Counted from the first letter of the stretch, positions 44,862-54,587 are shown. The stretch is 64,000 nt of DNA from Chloroflexi bacterium 54-19 (GCA_001898225.1 MKTJ01000058.1:66132-130131), one strand, 5' to 3'. The notes: generated by a model from the sequence alone, not told the origin. Translations and numbers: made by a program.

Positions 44862-45459
44862 TATAACAAAGCTCTAAGTACCTGATAATAGTACTTTAAC
44901 TTGAGGCTTTCCTAGTACCAACTAGCAATTTCAAATGGTCTCAAATACCTTCTATGAGTTCAAATAAGATTAAGATCACAAATATTGGTATTAAAAATTT
45001 GTAATTAAAGCCTGTTCATAGGACTTTTAGATAGTACTTCAAGGGGGTACCAACTGGAGTTATCCACCAAAATTAAGGCGGAATTAATGACTACAAAAAA
45101 AATGTTTAAGCCAGGATAGCTCGGGGTTTGTTCGTAATTAAAGTGAAAAAAGTAACATAATTCGACGATTGAACTCGCCAGGAAAAATAAGTTGAAAAAT
45201 AGCCTGTCTTTAGTAGTTTATTGAAGTTTGTTCAGGAGAAATGGATTGGGTGGAGAGGGGGGTAAGATTTATGAAAAATAATAGCGGCCCTTTGGGAAGG
45301 CCGCTTAGGCTTGTAGGCTTGTGGCCTGGCATGCGGGATGGTAAAAGTTCTATCAGGAGGGCAATCTTGAAATTGTTTCTCAATCGCCTCACATCTAGAT
45401 ATTACCAGCGCAAGATTAACTCAACTTGAAGCGAATCTTAAAGGAAGATTAATGACAGT
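44862..45459. other. AT-rich intergenic region
   Basis: About 600 bp, clearly AT-rich, with no supported gene. The only structure seen is the hairpin at 45276-45308, which looks like the prmA terminator. Confidence 0.5.
45276..45308 (-). terminator. Probable terminator of the prmA transcript
   Basis: Stem AGCGGCC / GGCCGCT with a ~9-nt loop; on the minus strand it is followed by ATTATTTTTC. It lies ~150 bp past the prmA stop. Confidence 0.6.
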
Positions 45460-47013
45460 TTATTGGCGGCGATGCGCAAAGGCAACCCAATCGCTTTCCT
45501 CTCGTTTTTCGACCAGTTCAAGCCCGGCTTTTTCCAGGGCCGCCGCGACCTCGTCCGCCTTTTCCCCGATTATCCCGCTGGTGATGAGCAGGCCGCCCGG
45601 TCGCAGGGCCTGGGCCATCGGCTCGGCCAGGGCAATCAGGATGCGGGCGATAATGTTGGCGATAACCGCGTCAAAGGGGAGTTTGGCCGCAAGGTCTTCG
45701 GGTGGGCGCTGAGCTTCTTCCGGGAAGGAGTAAAAGCCGCCTTCACCTTTTTCGACCGCAAGCGAGCCGGTTGCCATCTCGATTTGGTCATCGAGTCCGT
45801 TAAGGGTGACGTTCTGGCGGGCTGCCCGGATGGCGACCTCGTCGGTATCCAGGCCCAGGATATAGGGTATGCCCATTCGCCCGGCGGCGATTGCTAAAAT
45901 GCCGCTTCCAGTGCCTAGGTCAAGCACTTTGGGGTGTTCGGCGGGGTTGAGGTGGTCTTCCATGAGTTGCAGACAAAGCCGGGTAGTTGGGTGCAGCCCT
46001 GTCCCAAAGGCCATGCCGGGGTCTATCTCGACCACCAGGTCGTCCGGCTGGCGCTCGTACTCCTGCCAGGGCGGTTTGATAACGGTCCGGCGTCCGACCC
46101 GGTGGACCTGGTAAAACTCTTTCCAGGCGTTAGCCCAGTCTTCCTCGCGCCGTTCGGCCACCTGGAGCGGCTCGATATGGCGCAATTTGCCCAGGTAGAA
46201 CAGCCCTTCTTCGAGCTTGCTCAGACCGCCACGCGCATCGGGGCTATCCGCGATATAGGTGCGTACTGTCACCAGGGCTTGCGGGTCAATTTCAGCGCCG
46301 CCATCGGGGCCGGGCCGGACTGCTTCCTCGATAACCACTCCCTGGTTGTAGCCGTATTTCCCGAAAAGCTCGGTAATAGCCTCGACCGCCTCGGACTCGG
46401 CCAGGACGCTCAGTTCCAGCCAGTTCGTCGCGCCCTGGTTTTCGCTGGCGGGGGCGGTATTTTCGGACAAATCCACTATTTCGGTCTGAACCGGGGGCAA
46501 TTCTTCCTCGGCCTGCGGTCCTTCGTAAATAACCTGCCAGGTCGCATTTTTTCCCGGCTGCAAATCAAGTTCGGCCAGGGCCTGCCGGTCGGCTTCCGTC
46601 ACCGGCCCGGCATCCAGGGTAATCCGGCTGATGTCAGGCCGCTCGCGCAAGAGGTCGCTTAGGGCTTCTTTCAGGACCGGCGATTGGTAGGTGGAGGGCG
46701 ATACCCCGCTCTCGGCCAGGACCACCAGTTCGGCGGCGGTCTGGCTGGCATCAAGCCGGAAGTGACAGAAGCCATCGGGCTCGGCTTTGACTTCGGCTGC
46801 AGCGTAGCCGCCAAAAGCCGACTCCTGCCAGGCATCATCCATCAATAGTTCGATAGCAATCAGGTCGGTTTCCTGGAGAGGCCGGTTTTCGAGGTTGCCG
46901 CCGGATAACGCCAGGTAAGCGTTCCGGCCAGGCGCTTTTAACCAGTTGCCGGTCCGCAAACGGGCCGCGATAAAATCTCCCGGTTTGTGGAACCGGCCAA
47001 ATGCGAAAAACAT
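45460..47013 (-). CDS. prmA: Ribosomal protein L11 methyltransferase with extra N-terminal domain
   Basis: 517 residues, well over the ~300 usual for PrmA. Residues ~196-517 are a full PrmA: the L11-binding N-domain ('LELSVLAESEAVEAITELFG', 'WKEFYQVHRVGRRTVIKPPW'), the SAM motif 'VLDLGTGSGILAIAAGRMG', and 'FDAVIANIIARILIALAEPM'. Residues 1-195 are an added domain I do not recognise, ending in an acidic linker ('EEELPPVQTEIVDLSENTAP'). PrmA trimethylates L11. The same reading frame runs through, so this is a true fusion or a long extension. The esterase gene lies downstream of its start on the same strand but is upstream in transcription. Confidence 0.88.
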   Translation of the reverse strand: MFFAFGRFHKPGDFIAARLRTGNWLKAPGRNAYLALSGGNLENRPLQETDLIAIELLMDDAWQESAFGGYAAAEVKAEPDGFCHFRLDASQTAAELVVLAESGVSPSTYQSPVLKEALSDLLRERPDISRITLDAGPVTEADRQALAELDLQPGKNATWQVIYEGPQAEEELPPVQTEIVDLSENTAPASENQGATNWLELSVLAESEAVEAITELFGKYGYNQGVVIEEAVRPGPDGGAEIDPQALVTVRTYIADSPDARGGLSKLEEGLFYLGKLRHIEPLQVAERREEDWANAWKEFYQVHRVGRRTVIKPPWQEYERQPDDLVVEIDPGMAFGTGLHPTTRLCLQLMEDHLNPAEHPKVLDLGTGSGILAIAAGRMGIPYILGLDTDEVAIRAARQNVTLNGLDDQIEMATGSLAVEKGEGGFYSFPEEAQRPPEDLAAKLPFDAVIANIIARILIALAEPMAQALRPGGLLITSGIIGEKADEVAAALEKAGLELVEKREESDWVAFAHRRQ

Positions 47014-47041
47014 AATTTTTAAAAATCCTTTGCTTTGTTCG

Positions 47042-47821
47042 TTAGCTGGTCTGCCCGGTTGCCTCGCTATGAGCTACTTCGGTAGGTGCTACCCCGGTAT
47101 GCGATACCACGAACGCTTCGATAGCTGTTACCACCTCGCCGCGCTGGGCATCGCGTAACATTTCGTGGCCGCTGCGGTCAAACCAGATCAACTTTTTATC
47201 GGCGCTGCCCAGGTTGTTATAGAGAAACAGCGCCGTACGGGGGTCAATCGTGCGGTCGTGGACGGTTGCTATCACCAGGGTTGGGATTTTAATCTTTGCC
47301 AGCAGGGCCGGGTTGCGTAAATGCTGCCCCATTCGCACGAACTCGACCAGGGCGGAGGTAGGCAGACCGGGATAGTTGCGGGTAGTGCGGGCCTGCTCCT
47401 GGTCGAAATAGCCTTTGGGGTCGTACTTGTAGGTGTAGAATTTCTGGAAACGGGCGATTACCGGTATAAAAGGGGCCAATCTGGTTTTGAGTTTAAGGGC
47501 CGGGGCGATAGCAACCAGTCCTTCCAGTTTGCCGGGGTTGTTCAGGGCCAAATTGAGCGCGACCAGGCTCCCCATCGAAAGGGCCACCGGCAGCACTTTA
47601 TCGCATTCTTGCAGCAAATCGTCTAGGGCTTTCTGGCCGTCTTCGACCCATTCCTGCCATTTCACCCCGTCCAAATCTTCGGGTTTGGTCATGTGACCGC
47701 GCAGGACCGGCATCCGGTAGGGCAGCCCATGTTTTTCGAGGATGGGCACCACCGGGTCAATACAATCCAGGTGTGAGGTCAGGCCGTGCAGTAGTAAAAC
47801 GCCCACCGGAGCTTTTGCCAT
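47042..47821 (-). CDS. Carboxylesterase-like alpha/beta hydrolase
   Basis: 259 residues of the Est30/monoglyceride-lipase-like group: 'VGVLLLHGLTSHLDCIDPVV' (oxyanion), 'VALSMGSLVALNLALNNPG' (nucleophile Ser in LSMGS), 'VIATVHDRTIDPRTALFLYN' (Asp), 'FDRSGHEMLRDAQRGEV' (His). It hydrolyses an ester; substrate unknown. GAGAGGG precedes the ATG. It is transcribed just before prmA, with a 28-bp gap. Confidence 0.9.
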   Translation of the reverse strand: MAKAPVGVLLLHGLTSHLDCIDPVVPILEKHGLPYRMPVLRGHMTKPEDLDGVKWQEWVEDGQKALDDLLQECDKVLPVALSMGSLVALNLALNNPGKLEGLVAIAPALKLKTRLAPFIPVIARFQKFYTYKYDPKGYFDQEQARTTRNYPGLPTSALVEFVRMGQHLRNPALLAKIKIPTLVIATVHDRTIDPRTALFLYNNLGSADKKLIWFDRSGHEMLRDAQRGEVVTAIEAFVVSHTGVAPTEVAHSEATGQTS

Positions 47822-47837
47822 ATTCCCTCTCTTTCGT

Positions 47838-48024
47838 TCAGTAGTCAGTAGTCAGAGGTCAGTAATCAGTAGTCAGAGGTCAGTAGTAATTTATTCGTGA
47901 TGTTTTGGAATCTATTATTTAAAACCTGCTATTTTTGCAAAATACCAACTAAATTTCTAACGCTATCAAGTTTTAGCAGGGTTTTTAGTGACTACTGCCT
48001 TCTGCCCTCTGACTGCTGACTACT
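47838..48024. repeat. AGTCAG-type inverted/direct repeat block
   Basis: 'CAGTAGTCAGTAGTCAGAGG' and further TCAGTAGTCAGAGG words at 47838-47888 face the complementary 'CTCTGACTGCTGACTAC' type at about 47990-48023 across ~100 AT-rich bp, so the unit can fold into a long hairpin. Similar words occur at 50830-50855. Confidence 0.6.
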
Positions 48025-48027
48025 TTC

Positions 48028-49623
48028 TTAATACGCATTCTTATCGGTAAAGATAACCAGGATGGTTTTGAGCATAATCTTCAGGTCGAAAAGGACCGAC
48101 CAGTTCTCGACATAATAAAGGTCGTAACGGGTCCGCTCGGTAATCGAGGTATCGCCCCGCAAGCCGTTGACCTGGGCCCAACCGGTTATCCCGGCCTTTT
48201 CTTTGTGGCGGCGCATATAGCGGGGGATAGTCCGGCTGAATTCCTCGACATAGTGCGGCTGTTCCGGGCGCGGTCCTACGATACTCATGTCCCCGACCAG
48301 CACGTTGATAAACTGGGGCAGTTCGTCAATGCTGTAACGGCGGATAAAGCGCCCCAGACGGGTCCGGCGGGGGTCACCGGGAGTCGTCCAGGCCGGGCTT
48401 TCGTGGTCGCCCAGGAAGCGCATCGAGCGGAATTTAAAGACCGTAAAGGGCTTGCCGTCCAACCCCACCCGTTCCTGGGTATAGAAGACCGGGCCGCGCG
48501 GTGAGGTCAGCTTTATAAGAATGGCGACCAGCAGCATCAACGGCGAGACAATCACGAGTAAAGTCAGGCTGATGGCAATATCCATCCCGCGTTTGATAAA
48601 GCGGTTGATGCCGCGCAGGGCCACGTCTTTTACAGAGACCAGCGGCAGGCCGGTCAGGGCGCTAATCGTGACTTCGTTGGTCGTGACCAGTTGGAAAGCT
48701 TCAGGGTAAATACGAATATTAACCGGCAAATCGTCGCACATCCCGACCAGGTTAAAGAGTTCTTCCTGGGTCACGCCCGACATTGTGATGATAATTTCGT
48801 CAATCTCGTTGGCCCGGACAATATCGGCCAGGTCTTCCAGGTGTCCGAGCAGTTTGGTCCCGGCGGGCAGGTCACAGACGTGGTCGGGGTTGTTGTTATC
48901 GCAGACCACCCCGGCGATTACATAGCCGAGTTGGGGAACGGCCTGGACTTTGCGCACGATACGAGCCGTGGGGTCGCCGCCGCCGACAATCACCATGCGG
49001 ACCTGGGAGAGCCCGACCCGCCGCAGCAAATCTACCAGCGAACTGAAAAGCCAGCGCACCACGCTCACCAGGGCGATTATCAGGACCATCGAATAAAGGA
49101 AGATGATGCGTGAGTAGAGGAAATTGGGGCCGAGCAGGAACGAGTTAAAGAAGACCGCGAAAATCAACCCCAGGAGCGTCCCGGCGCAAATCCGGTAAAA
49201 CTCGTCAATCTTGCTGAACCCGCGTTTGAGCCGGTAAATCCCCCGGTTGTAGAAAGCAACCAGCACCGAGACGGTCGAAATCGCCAGGATAAGCTGGTAA
49301 TTATCGGGGTTAAAGTCAATAAAAGGCCCGCCCAGGTCTACCCGCTTGCGGATGGCGTAGGCCAGCAGGAAACCGGCGATAATCGCGGCCAGGTCCAGGG
49401 CGAGTTGAATGCCAAAGACGACCACCTGGACCCAGACCCAGCGGTGAGTCTGGTCGAGATTAAACTTATTGCGGCGGTTGGGATTGTTTGGCGGGCGCAC
49501 CAAAACGGGCCTCTCGCCGGGTTCGACCGAGGCGTCCGCCGCGCCGGTAGTCGTGCCAGGTCGGACCGGCTCGGTGGGTGGTAAGGTAGATTTTTCAGGC
49601 AAACTGCTCAGCTTCTCTTCCAA
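48028..49623 (-). CDS. Polyprenyl glycosylphosphotransferase (WbaP/WcaJ type)
   Basis: 531 residues: a low-complexity N-terminus, four or five TM helices, a cytosolic Rossmann-like domain ('VRMVIVGGGDPTARIVRKVQ'), a further hydrophobic segment 'MDIAISLTLLVIVSPLMLLV' and the bacterial sugar-transferase domain ('VFYTQERVGLDGKPFTVFKF', 'LGRFIRRYSIDELPQFINVL', 'MSIVGPRPEQPHYVEEF'). It moves a sugar-1-phosphate onto undecaprenyl phosphate, the first step of exopolysaccharide synthesis. TTG start. It is followed upstream by a GT2 gene on the same strand. Confidence 0.93.
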   Translation of the reverse strand: MEEKLSSLPEKSTLPPTEPVRPGTTTGAADASVEPGERPVLVRPPNNPNRRNKFNLDQTHRWVWVQVVVFGIQLALDLAAIIAGFLLAYAIRKRVDLGGPFIDFNPDNYQLILAISTVSVLVAFYNRGIYRLKRGFSKIDEFYRICAGTLLGLIFAVFFNSFLLGPNFLYSRIIFLYSMVLIIALVSVVRWLFSSLVDLLRRVGLSQVRMVIVGGGDPTARIVRKVQAVPQLGYVIAGVVCDNNNPDHVCDLPAGTKLLGHLEDLADIVRANEIDEIIITMSGVTQEELFNLVGMCDDLPVNIRIYPEAFQLVTTNEVTISALTGLPLVSVKDVALRGINRFIKRGMDIAISLTLLVIVSPLMLLVAILIKLTSPRGPVFYTQERVGLDGKPFTVFKFRSMRFLGDHESPAWTTPGDPRRTRLGRFIRRYSIDELPQFINVLVGDMSIVGPRPEQPHYVEEFSRTIPRYMRRHKEKAGITGWAQVNGLRGDTSITERTRYDLYYVENWSVLFDLKIMLKTILVIFTDKNAY

Positions 49624-49656
49624 AGTTCTTGCTTTCCGGGGTTCAAAGCTTCAGTT

Positions 49657-50718
49657 TTAGCTAACCCTTTTTTTGGCGCCGGGCCGCAAGGCGTTTCGCA
49701 GCAAGGCCAGGGCCCCCTTCGCCACAATACCCGTGTAAATCAGCCAGTTGAGCAGGAAAAAGGTCTGCCGGGCATAATGCTTGCGGTAAAAGACAATCAT
49801 GGCCTGGTAGAAGTTCAATAGAGCCCCGTAACTGCGTTTTTTGCTACTTTCGCCCTTCAGGTGCAGGACGGTTGTGCCGGGGTAATAGACGATTTTCCAG
49901 CCGAGACTCTTTATCCGGTAAGCCCAATCGAGGTCTTCCCCGTACATAAAATAGGCTTCGTCCAGGATACCGGCCTGCCGGATAACCTCGGCCCGCAGCA
50001 TCATGAATGCGCCCACGACGCTGTCAACTTCCGTTATTTGATTAACGTCCAGGTAGGTCAAATTGTAGCGCCCAAAACGGCGGCTTTTGGGAAAGAGTTT
50101 GCTCAACCCCAGCATCCGGTAGAGCGAAACCTCCGGGGTCGGGAAACTGCGGCGGCAGGCCAGGTCGAGTTCGCCGTTGGCCTTGACCAGTTTCGGGCCG
50201 ACCACGCCCACATCGGGGTGTTGCTCGGCATAGTCGAAAACCTTCTGGAAAGCGTCTTCCGGCACGATTGAATCGGGGTTTAACAGTAAGATGTAGCGGG
50301 CCTGGGGTTGCGAGCCGATATGTAAGAGCTTGCGTTCGACCTGTTCCGCCGGGGTCAGGTCGGCGGTAGCCGCTTCCTGGGGTAGCGGGCAAATCATACG
50401 CAGGGCCAGGTTGTTGCCAAAGGCGTAGCCGCCGTTGACCGGGCTGGCGATAAAAGTCAGGTTGTCGTGGAAAGGTACGAACTCGTTCTGGACCATCTCG
50501 GCGCTGTCGTCACCGGAGCCGTTATCGATCACGAAGACGCGCCAGCGAAAATCACACTTGCTGGCAAAGACCGACTTCAAGCAAGACCGCAGGAGCGCGG
50601 CGGTTCTATAATTGAGGATAACTATGTCGAGGTCGCTGATAAAGTCCCACCGGGTTAGCACCGGGCCGGTAGACTGGGAGTTCGTTGCCGTAAAATCGTC
50701 TGTCTGGGTTACGGTCAC
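49657..50718 (-). CDS. Glycosyltransferase family 2 (rhamnosyltransferase-like)
   Basis: 353 residues: 'DIVILNYRTAALLRSCLKSV', 'VFVIDNGSGDDSAEMVQNEF', 'YILLLNPDSIVPEDAFQKVF' (DXD-like), 'EVDSVVGAFMMLRAEVI', 'FMYGEDLDWAYRIKSLGWKI'. Typical of O-antigen/EPS sugar transfer. GTG start. It precedes the glycosylphosphotransferase gene by 33 bp; the two form a small polysaccharide operon. Confidence 0.92.
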   Translation of the reverse strand: MTVTQTDDFTATNSQSTGPVLTRWDFISDLDIVILNYRTAALLRSCLKSVFASKCDFRWRVFVIDNGSGDDSAEMVQNEFVPFHDNLTFIASPVNGGYAFGNNLALRMICPLPQEAATADLTPAEQVERKLLHIGSQPQARYILLLNPDSIVPEDAFQKVFDYAEQHPDVGVVGPKLVKANGELDLACRRSFPTPEVSLYRMLGLSKLFPKSRRFGRYNLTYLDVNQITEVDSVVGAFMMLRAEVIRQAGILDEAYFMYGEDLDWAYRIKSLGWKIVYYPGTTVLHLKGESSKKRSYGALLNFYQAMIVFYRKHYARQTFFLLNWLIYTGIVAKGALALLRNALRPGAKKRVS

Positions 50719-50804
50719 AAGAATAAAACCTGTTGATTAAACTTTAACTGTTTTATGTTTTTCATCCACCTGATTATATCAAACAACCGGACATAAACAA
50801 AGTT

Positions 50805-51062
50805 TTTAGTGTTCAGTGTTCAGTTTTTAGAAGTCAGAGGTCAGAAGTCAGTAGCCATTTTTGGTATTCCGAGTGATCGTAAGGGCATTCCGAGCATTTT
50901 TCCATATGATTCTATGCCTTCGGCACACACCCGAAGGTCATACCTACGGGCGTCCCAGCGCTGGCAACTATCACTGTCTCCGCCTTGTCATTTCGAGCGC
51001 AGTCGAGAAATCTAGCCCGAAGGGTTCCCTTTGGGCAGCGCCGTTGGCGTATATCACAGTCG
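50805..51062. repeat. Repeat-rich gap with dispersed repeat copy B
   Basis: Begins with 'TTTTTAGTGTTCAGTGTTCA' and 'GTCAGAGGTCAGAAGTCAG' words, then two partial 'TTCCGAG' elements, and at 50969-51062 a near-identical copy of the element at 27182-27272. No gene is supported between 50719 and 51157. Confidence 0.7.
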
Positions 51063-51157
51063 AAGGTTCATGACAAAGATTTCGGTCTTTACATTCTCTT
51101 GCAACGTAAACCACGTGAGTTGACATTTTCGCAGGGTGACAGGTAGAATTTCAGCTC

Positions 51158-52240
51158 ATGACAAGTTCAATTTCGACTGCCGGGACCGGGGATACCCCCG
51201 GAATTTTAACCCTCGACCAGATAAACGCTGCCGTTACCGTGCAAGAAGTGGTGGCCGGTTTTGTACCGCCGCCGCGCTTCGCCCACGCCTCTTTTGATAC
51301 CTACCGGCCCGACCCCGGAGAGCCTTCCCAGACCGCCGCTGTAACCCAATTGCGGACCTATGTCGCCGACATTGCCCCCGAAGATAAACCCCGCGCCCGC
51401 TTTTTCGGACGCTGGCGGCGGCAGTCCGAGCCGGAAGGCCCCAAAGGGATGTACCTGGATGGTGGCTACGGGGTCGGCAAAACGCATCTCCTGGCCGCCT
51501 CTTATCACGCTACAAGCGGTCTGAAGGCTTATCTTTCGTTCCAGGAGTTGGCCTATGTCATCGGGGCAATGGGTATGGCCGCCAGCGTGGAGGCTTTCAA
51601 AAAATATACGCTTGTTTGCGTGGACGAATTCGAACTGGATGATGTGGGCAATACCATGCTGGCGAAGACCTTTATCACGAACGTCACCCAGGGCGACTCG
51701 CATATCATCACGACCTCGAACACGCTGCCAAGCGACCTGGGGATGGGCCGCTTTGCCGCCGAGAGTTTCCGGCGCGAAATCGGCCAGATTGCCGCCGCTT
51801 TTACGGTGCTGCGTATCGAGGGCGTCGACTACCGCCACCGGAATTTTCAAGCGGACGCCTCTTTGCAAGATTTGATGACCCCGGAAAAGTTGCGGGCGGC
51901 TTTCGAGGCATATCACCCGGCCAACGGCGCGAAACTCTACGCCACCTTTGCCGACCTGACCGCACACCTGGCCCGTCTCCACCCGATAAGCTACCAGCGC
52001 TTGCTGGACCCGCTGGGCGGGGTCTTTATCGAGGGTCTTTCCCCGATGGAGGACCAGGATATTGCTCTGCGGTTCGTCCACCTGATAGATAAGCTCTACG
52101 ACCAGGGTATTCATTTCGCGGCCTCGGCCACCTGCGAACTGGCCGACATCTTCAAGCCGGAATACCGCGACAAAGGGTACGCCAAAAAATACCGGCGCTG
52201 CCTCTCCCGCCTGGGCGAGTTGTTGCAGGAGCCTGGTTAG
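51158..52240 (+). CDS. zapE: ZapE/AFG1-like ATPase
   Basis: 360 residues: 'PPPRFAHASFDTYRPDP' (family N-terminal motif), Walker A GYGVGKTH (103-110), Walker B 'LVCVDEFELDD' (152-162) and 'HIITTSNTLPSDLGMGRFA' (sensor region). ZapE proteins are AAA-like ATPases that act on the Z-ring during division. The C-terminal region contains the 'DIALRFVHLIDKLYDQGIHF' segment of the family. Monocistronic. Confidence 0.9.
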   Translation: MTSSISTAGTGDTPGILTLDQINAAVTVQEVVAGFVPPPRFAHASFDTYRPDPGEPSQTAAVTQLRTYVADIAPEDKPRARFFGRWRRQSEPEGPKGMYLDGGYGVGKTHLLAASYHATSGLKAYLSFQELAYVIGAMGMAASVEAFKKYTLVCVDEFELDDVGNTMLAKTFITNVTQGDSHIITTSNTLPSDLGMGRFAAESFRREIGQIAAAFTVLRIEGVDYRHRNFQADASLQDLMTPEKLRAAFEAYHPANGAKLYATFADLTAHLARLHPISYQRLLDPLGGVFIEGLSPMEDQDIALRFVHLIDKLYDQGIHFAASATCELADIFKPEYRDKGYAKKYRRCLSRLGELLQEPG

Positions 52241-52265
52241 GTTTGTTTTTTGAGGTTAAGGGTAA

Positions 52266-52655
52266 TTAGCGCATCTCGCCAAACTTGCGGTAGATGAAGA
52301 ACATCAAAACCATCGGCAAAACCAGGGTAAAAGGGTTAAATGCGAAAATGAGCAGCCCCAGGTTTATCACGAAGTTGACCGTGTAGGCGTAAGCGCCCCA
52401 TTTCCGCATATTCCATAGACCGCTTATCGCGGCCACTATCAGCGCAAATTGCCCGATAACAAAGCCCCAGTACCAGAGTGGAATCGACAGGGAGGGGTCG
52501 GAGGTCAGGTCCATGAGGTTAACCATCCCGATAACCATAATCAGCGCGATAACGACACAGACAATCGTTATCGAGATAGGCCGTTGGGGTCCGTAATTAT
52601 ACTCTTTCGGGACATCGTCATTGTAGCTAGTAAATTGTTTATTCTGGTCGAACAT
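52266..52655 (-). CDS. Hypothetical four-TM membrane protein
   Basis: 129 residues: a polar N-terminal 25, then four hydrophobic helices and a basic tail (YRKFGEMR). AAAGGA 7 nt before the ATG. It resembles generic small membrane proteins; no family named. Confidence 0.7.
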   Translation of the reverse strand: MFDQNKQFTSYNDDVPKEYNYGPQRPISITIVCVVIALIMVIGMVNLMDLTSDPSLSIPLWYWGFVIGQFALIVAAISGLWNMRKWGAYAYTVNFVINLGLLIFAFNPFTLVLPMVLMFFIYRKFGEMR

Positions 52656-53123
52656 TCACTTTTCCTTTAACTTTCCCCACCTTTGCGCCAGCCGGGTAAT
52701 TTCAGGAGTGCTGGCAAATCTCACCCCTAAGAGTTAGTTCTTATAATACACCAATGGCTCCGGTTGGGACCGTGTTTGAGCAGGCTAATCAGGTTTTTTA
52801 AAGAAATACAATATTTTTAATACAGGGCGTTACTACAGAGTATTATTTATTATCACCCGAAATTTTAGGAATTTCAAGAGCTATTTTTAGAAGGGTGGTC
52901 TGAAAGTTGCAGTTTGCCAGGGTGCCCGACAATGGGCGAATCGCTTTCCTTCGGCTTCAAGATGAGGAAAACGAGCTACCGGGGCCGACTGGGCGGATGC
53001 TGTCCGGGTTTTGTCCGTTCAAAGATGCTTAGGTCGGGGCTAAAATAACTTTGCGAGAACGGAAGTAGACCCCCGGTTGCTTCCCGGTGTACGAGTTTAG
53101 CCTTTGAAAAGGAGTTGAGCATT
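52656..53123. other. Intergenic region ahead of the type VII-like island
   Basis: About 470 bp with no supported gene. It separates divergent genes and should hold the promoter of the island's first operon. AT-rich blocks at 52790-52870 are the likely location. Confidence 0.45.
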
Positions 53124-53744
53124 ATGGGTACAATTAAACTGAGTGGTCCGCAGGCGCAAGGAACCCTTAACACGCTGGATAGCAGCCTGGGTAATTTTTT
53201 GAAAAGCATTAACAACCTTTGCAACGATTTTAACGAAATCAATTCGGTGACCAAAAGCACCCCTATCAGCAAGGGCCTGAGCGTGGCGGCCACAGCCATG
53301 AACGAAATGGGTACGGGCGTCCGGGCCTCGGTCGATTCGTTTGGTACCGCCCTGGTCCAGGTTGTCAACAAGTGGAACGAAGTCCACGCCACCGCTGCCG
53401 GTAAAGTTTCCTCGACTACCCCGACCTTTACGAAGGTAGATGTCCCGGCGGTCGCGGCGGGTGAAGTAGATGTCGACCCCAACAAACTTTACGCGCTGGT
53501 GGATACCACCAACAAACTGTTGGGCAACCTCGATGCCGAGTACGAAACCATGAACAAGACTATTACGGGTTCGTCGAGCTACTGGACCGGCCAATCCGCC
53601 GACCAGACGCGGGCGACCTGGACCACCAAAATCGCGCCTCTCAAGGACAAGGTCGATACCTCCGTGAAGGCCGCGACCAAACTGGTTAAAGATATGGCCG
53701 ACCAGATTGTCGCCTTTGATAAGGGGACCTACGTCGCCAGCTAG
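53124..53744 (+). CDS. Double-length WXG100-like helical protein
   Basis: 206 residues, almost wholly helical, without signal peptide. The C-terminal half carries 'SSYWTGQSADQTRATW' (WTG at 154-156) between two long helices, the WXG100 hairpin arrangement. The N-terminal half is a second helical hairpin without a WxG. WXG100 proteins are typically ~100 residues and exported by type VII systems; this could be an LXG-like or fused dimer form. I use the ATG at 53124, 9 nt after AAGGAG, rather than the TTG at 53115. It heads the plus-strand island. Confidence 0.7.
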   Translation: MGTIKLSGPQAQGTLNTLDSSLGNFLKSINNLCNDFNEINSVTKSTPISKGLSVAATAMNEMGTGVRASVDSFGTALVQVVNKWNEVHATAAGKVSSTTPTFTKVDVPAVAAGEVDVDPNKLYALVDTTNKLLGNLDAEYETMNKTITGSSSYWTGQSADQTRATWTTKIAPLKDKVDTSVKAATKLVKDMADQIVAFDKGTYVAS

Positions 53745-53780
53745 TTAAAGCTCTGAGCAAGCTTTGAGGAGTAGTGAGCC

Positions 53781-54587
53781 ATGAGTTCCGATCTTGATTT
53801 GGTCAAGCAGACCCTGGATAAAGTTGAGGAGAAAGGCCGCCGGTTCCTGGCCGATTTGCAAGGTTGTCAGAATTTGCAGGTCGGTATCGGGATGCTGGCA
53901 ATGATACCCGACCTGGCCGGACGCCCCACCTTTATGCTGAGCCAGCACGAACGCCCCATCTGGTTCGAGGTCTATGTTTCGACCAGCCTGGCCGATGTGC
54001 AGGGCACCGGCTTGAACCTCGACTACTCCGAAATCTCCCAGGAATACCTGGGCTTGCGCCTGTTTTTACGCGAGGCGATAGAAAAGGGCCAGACGCCCGA
54101 CTTCGACCGCCTTGTTTTAGGCTTGACCTGGGCTACTTTGATGCGTGACGCCGATATGGCCGAAACTCTGAACACCCAACTTGTCCGCTACGTTAACAGC
54201 CGCTCGAAGACCGATGAATCTGTCACGGTCCTGGAGGATTTCTTGCGCCGGGGGAATGCCCGGCTTCGGGCGGCTTACGGGCGGGTGTTGGCTTCGGTCA
54301 ACGACCCGGCGGTGACGCAGCGGCTGATGGAGTTTCTAAAGGAAGAATCGGCGGACGGCCCACGGGCGGAGATAATCTTCGACCTGGTGCGTTTTCAGTC
54401 GCTGCGGGGTTTACCCGATTACGCCGTGGACCAGTGGTTGAGCAGCTCGGCCCTGGCCGATGTGCTGGCAATCCTGAACGCGGCCAACCGCTACAGCGTG
54501 CGGCTTTCCGAGCAGCATTTTTCAAAGATTCAGCCGCAGTACCAGGAGATTGTAAAAAGCTGGTTCAAAGACCCCAAATTTGTGTAA
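53781..54587 (+). CDS. Hypothetical protein of the type VII-like island
   Basis: 268 residues, soluble, no signal. The N-terminal ~120 residues look alpha/beta ('GRPTFMLSQHERPIWFEVYV'); the C-terminal half is helical, perhaps HEAT-like ('RAAYGRVLASVNDPAVTQRL'). Fold and role unknown; a chaperone for the neighbouring exported proteins (as EspG is for ESX substrates) is a guess from position only. GAGGAG lies before the ATG. Confidence 0.65.
   Translation: MSSDLDLVKQTLDKVEEKGRRFLADLQGCQNLQVGIGMLAMIPDLAGRPTFMLSQHERPIWFEVYVSTSLADVQGTGLNLDYSEISQEYLGLRLFLREAIEKGQTPDFDRLVLGLTWATLMRDADMAETLNTQLVRYVNSRSKTDESVTVLEDFLRRGNARLRAAYGRVLASVNDPAVTQRLMEFLKEESADGPRAEIIFDLVRFQSLRGLPDYAVDQWLSSSALADVLAILNAANRYSVRLSEQHFSKIQPQYQEIVKSWFKDPKFV

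Noticed and set aside
45241-45429. 62-codon plus-strand ORF in the gap before prmA
   Set aside because: It contains the terminator hairpin of the opposite-strand gene and has no SD or recognised motif.
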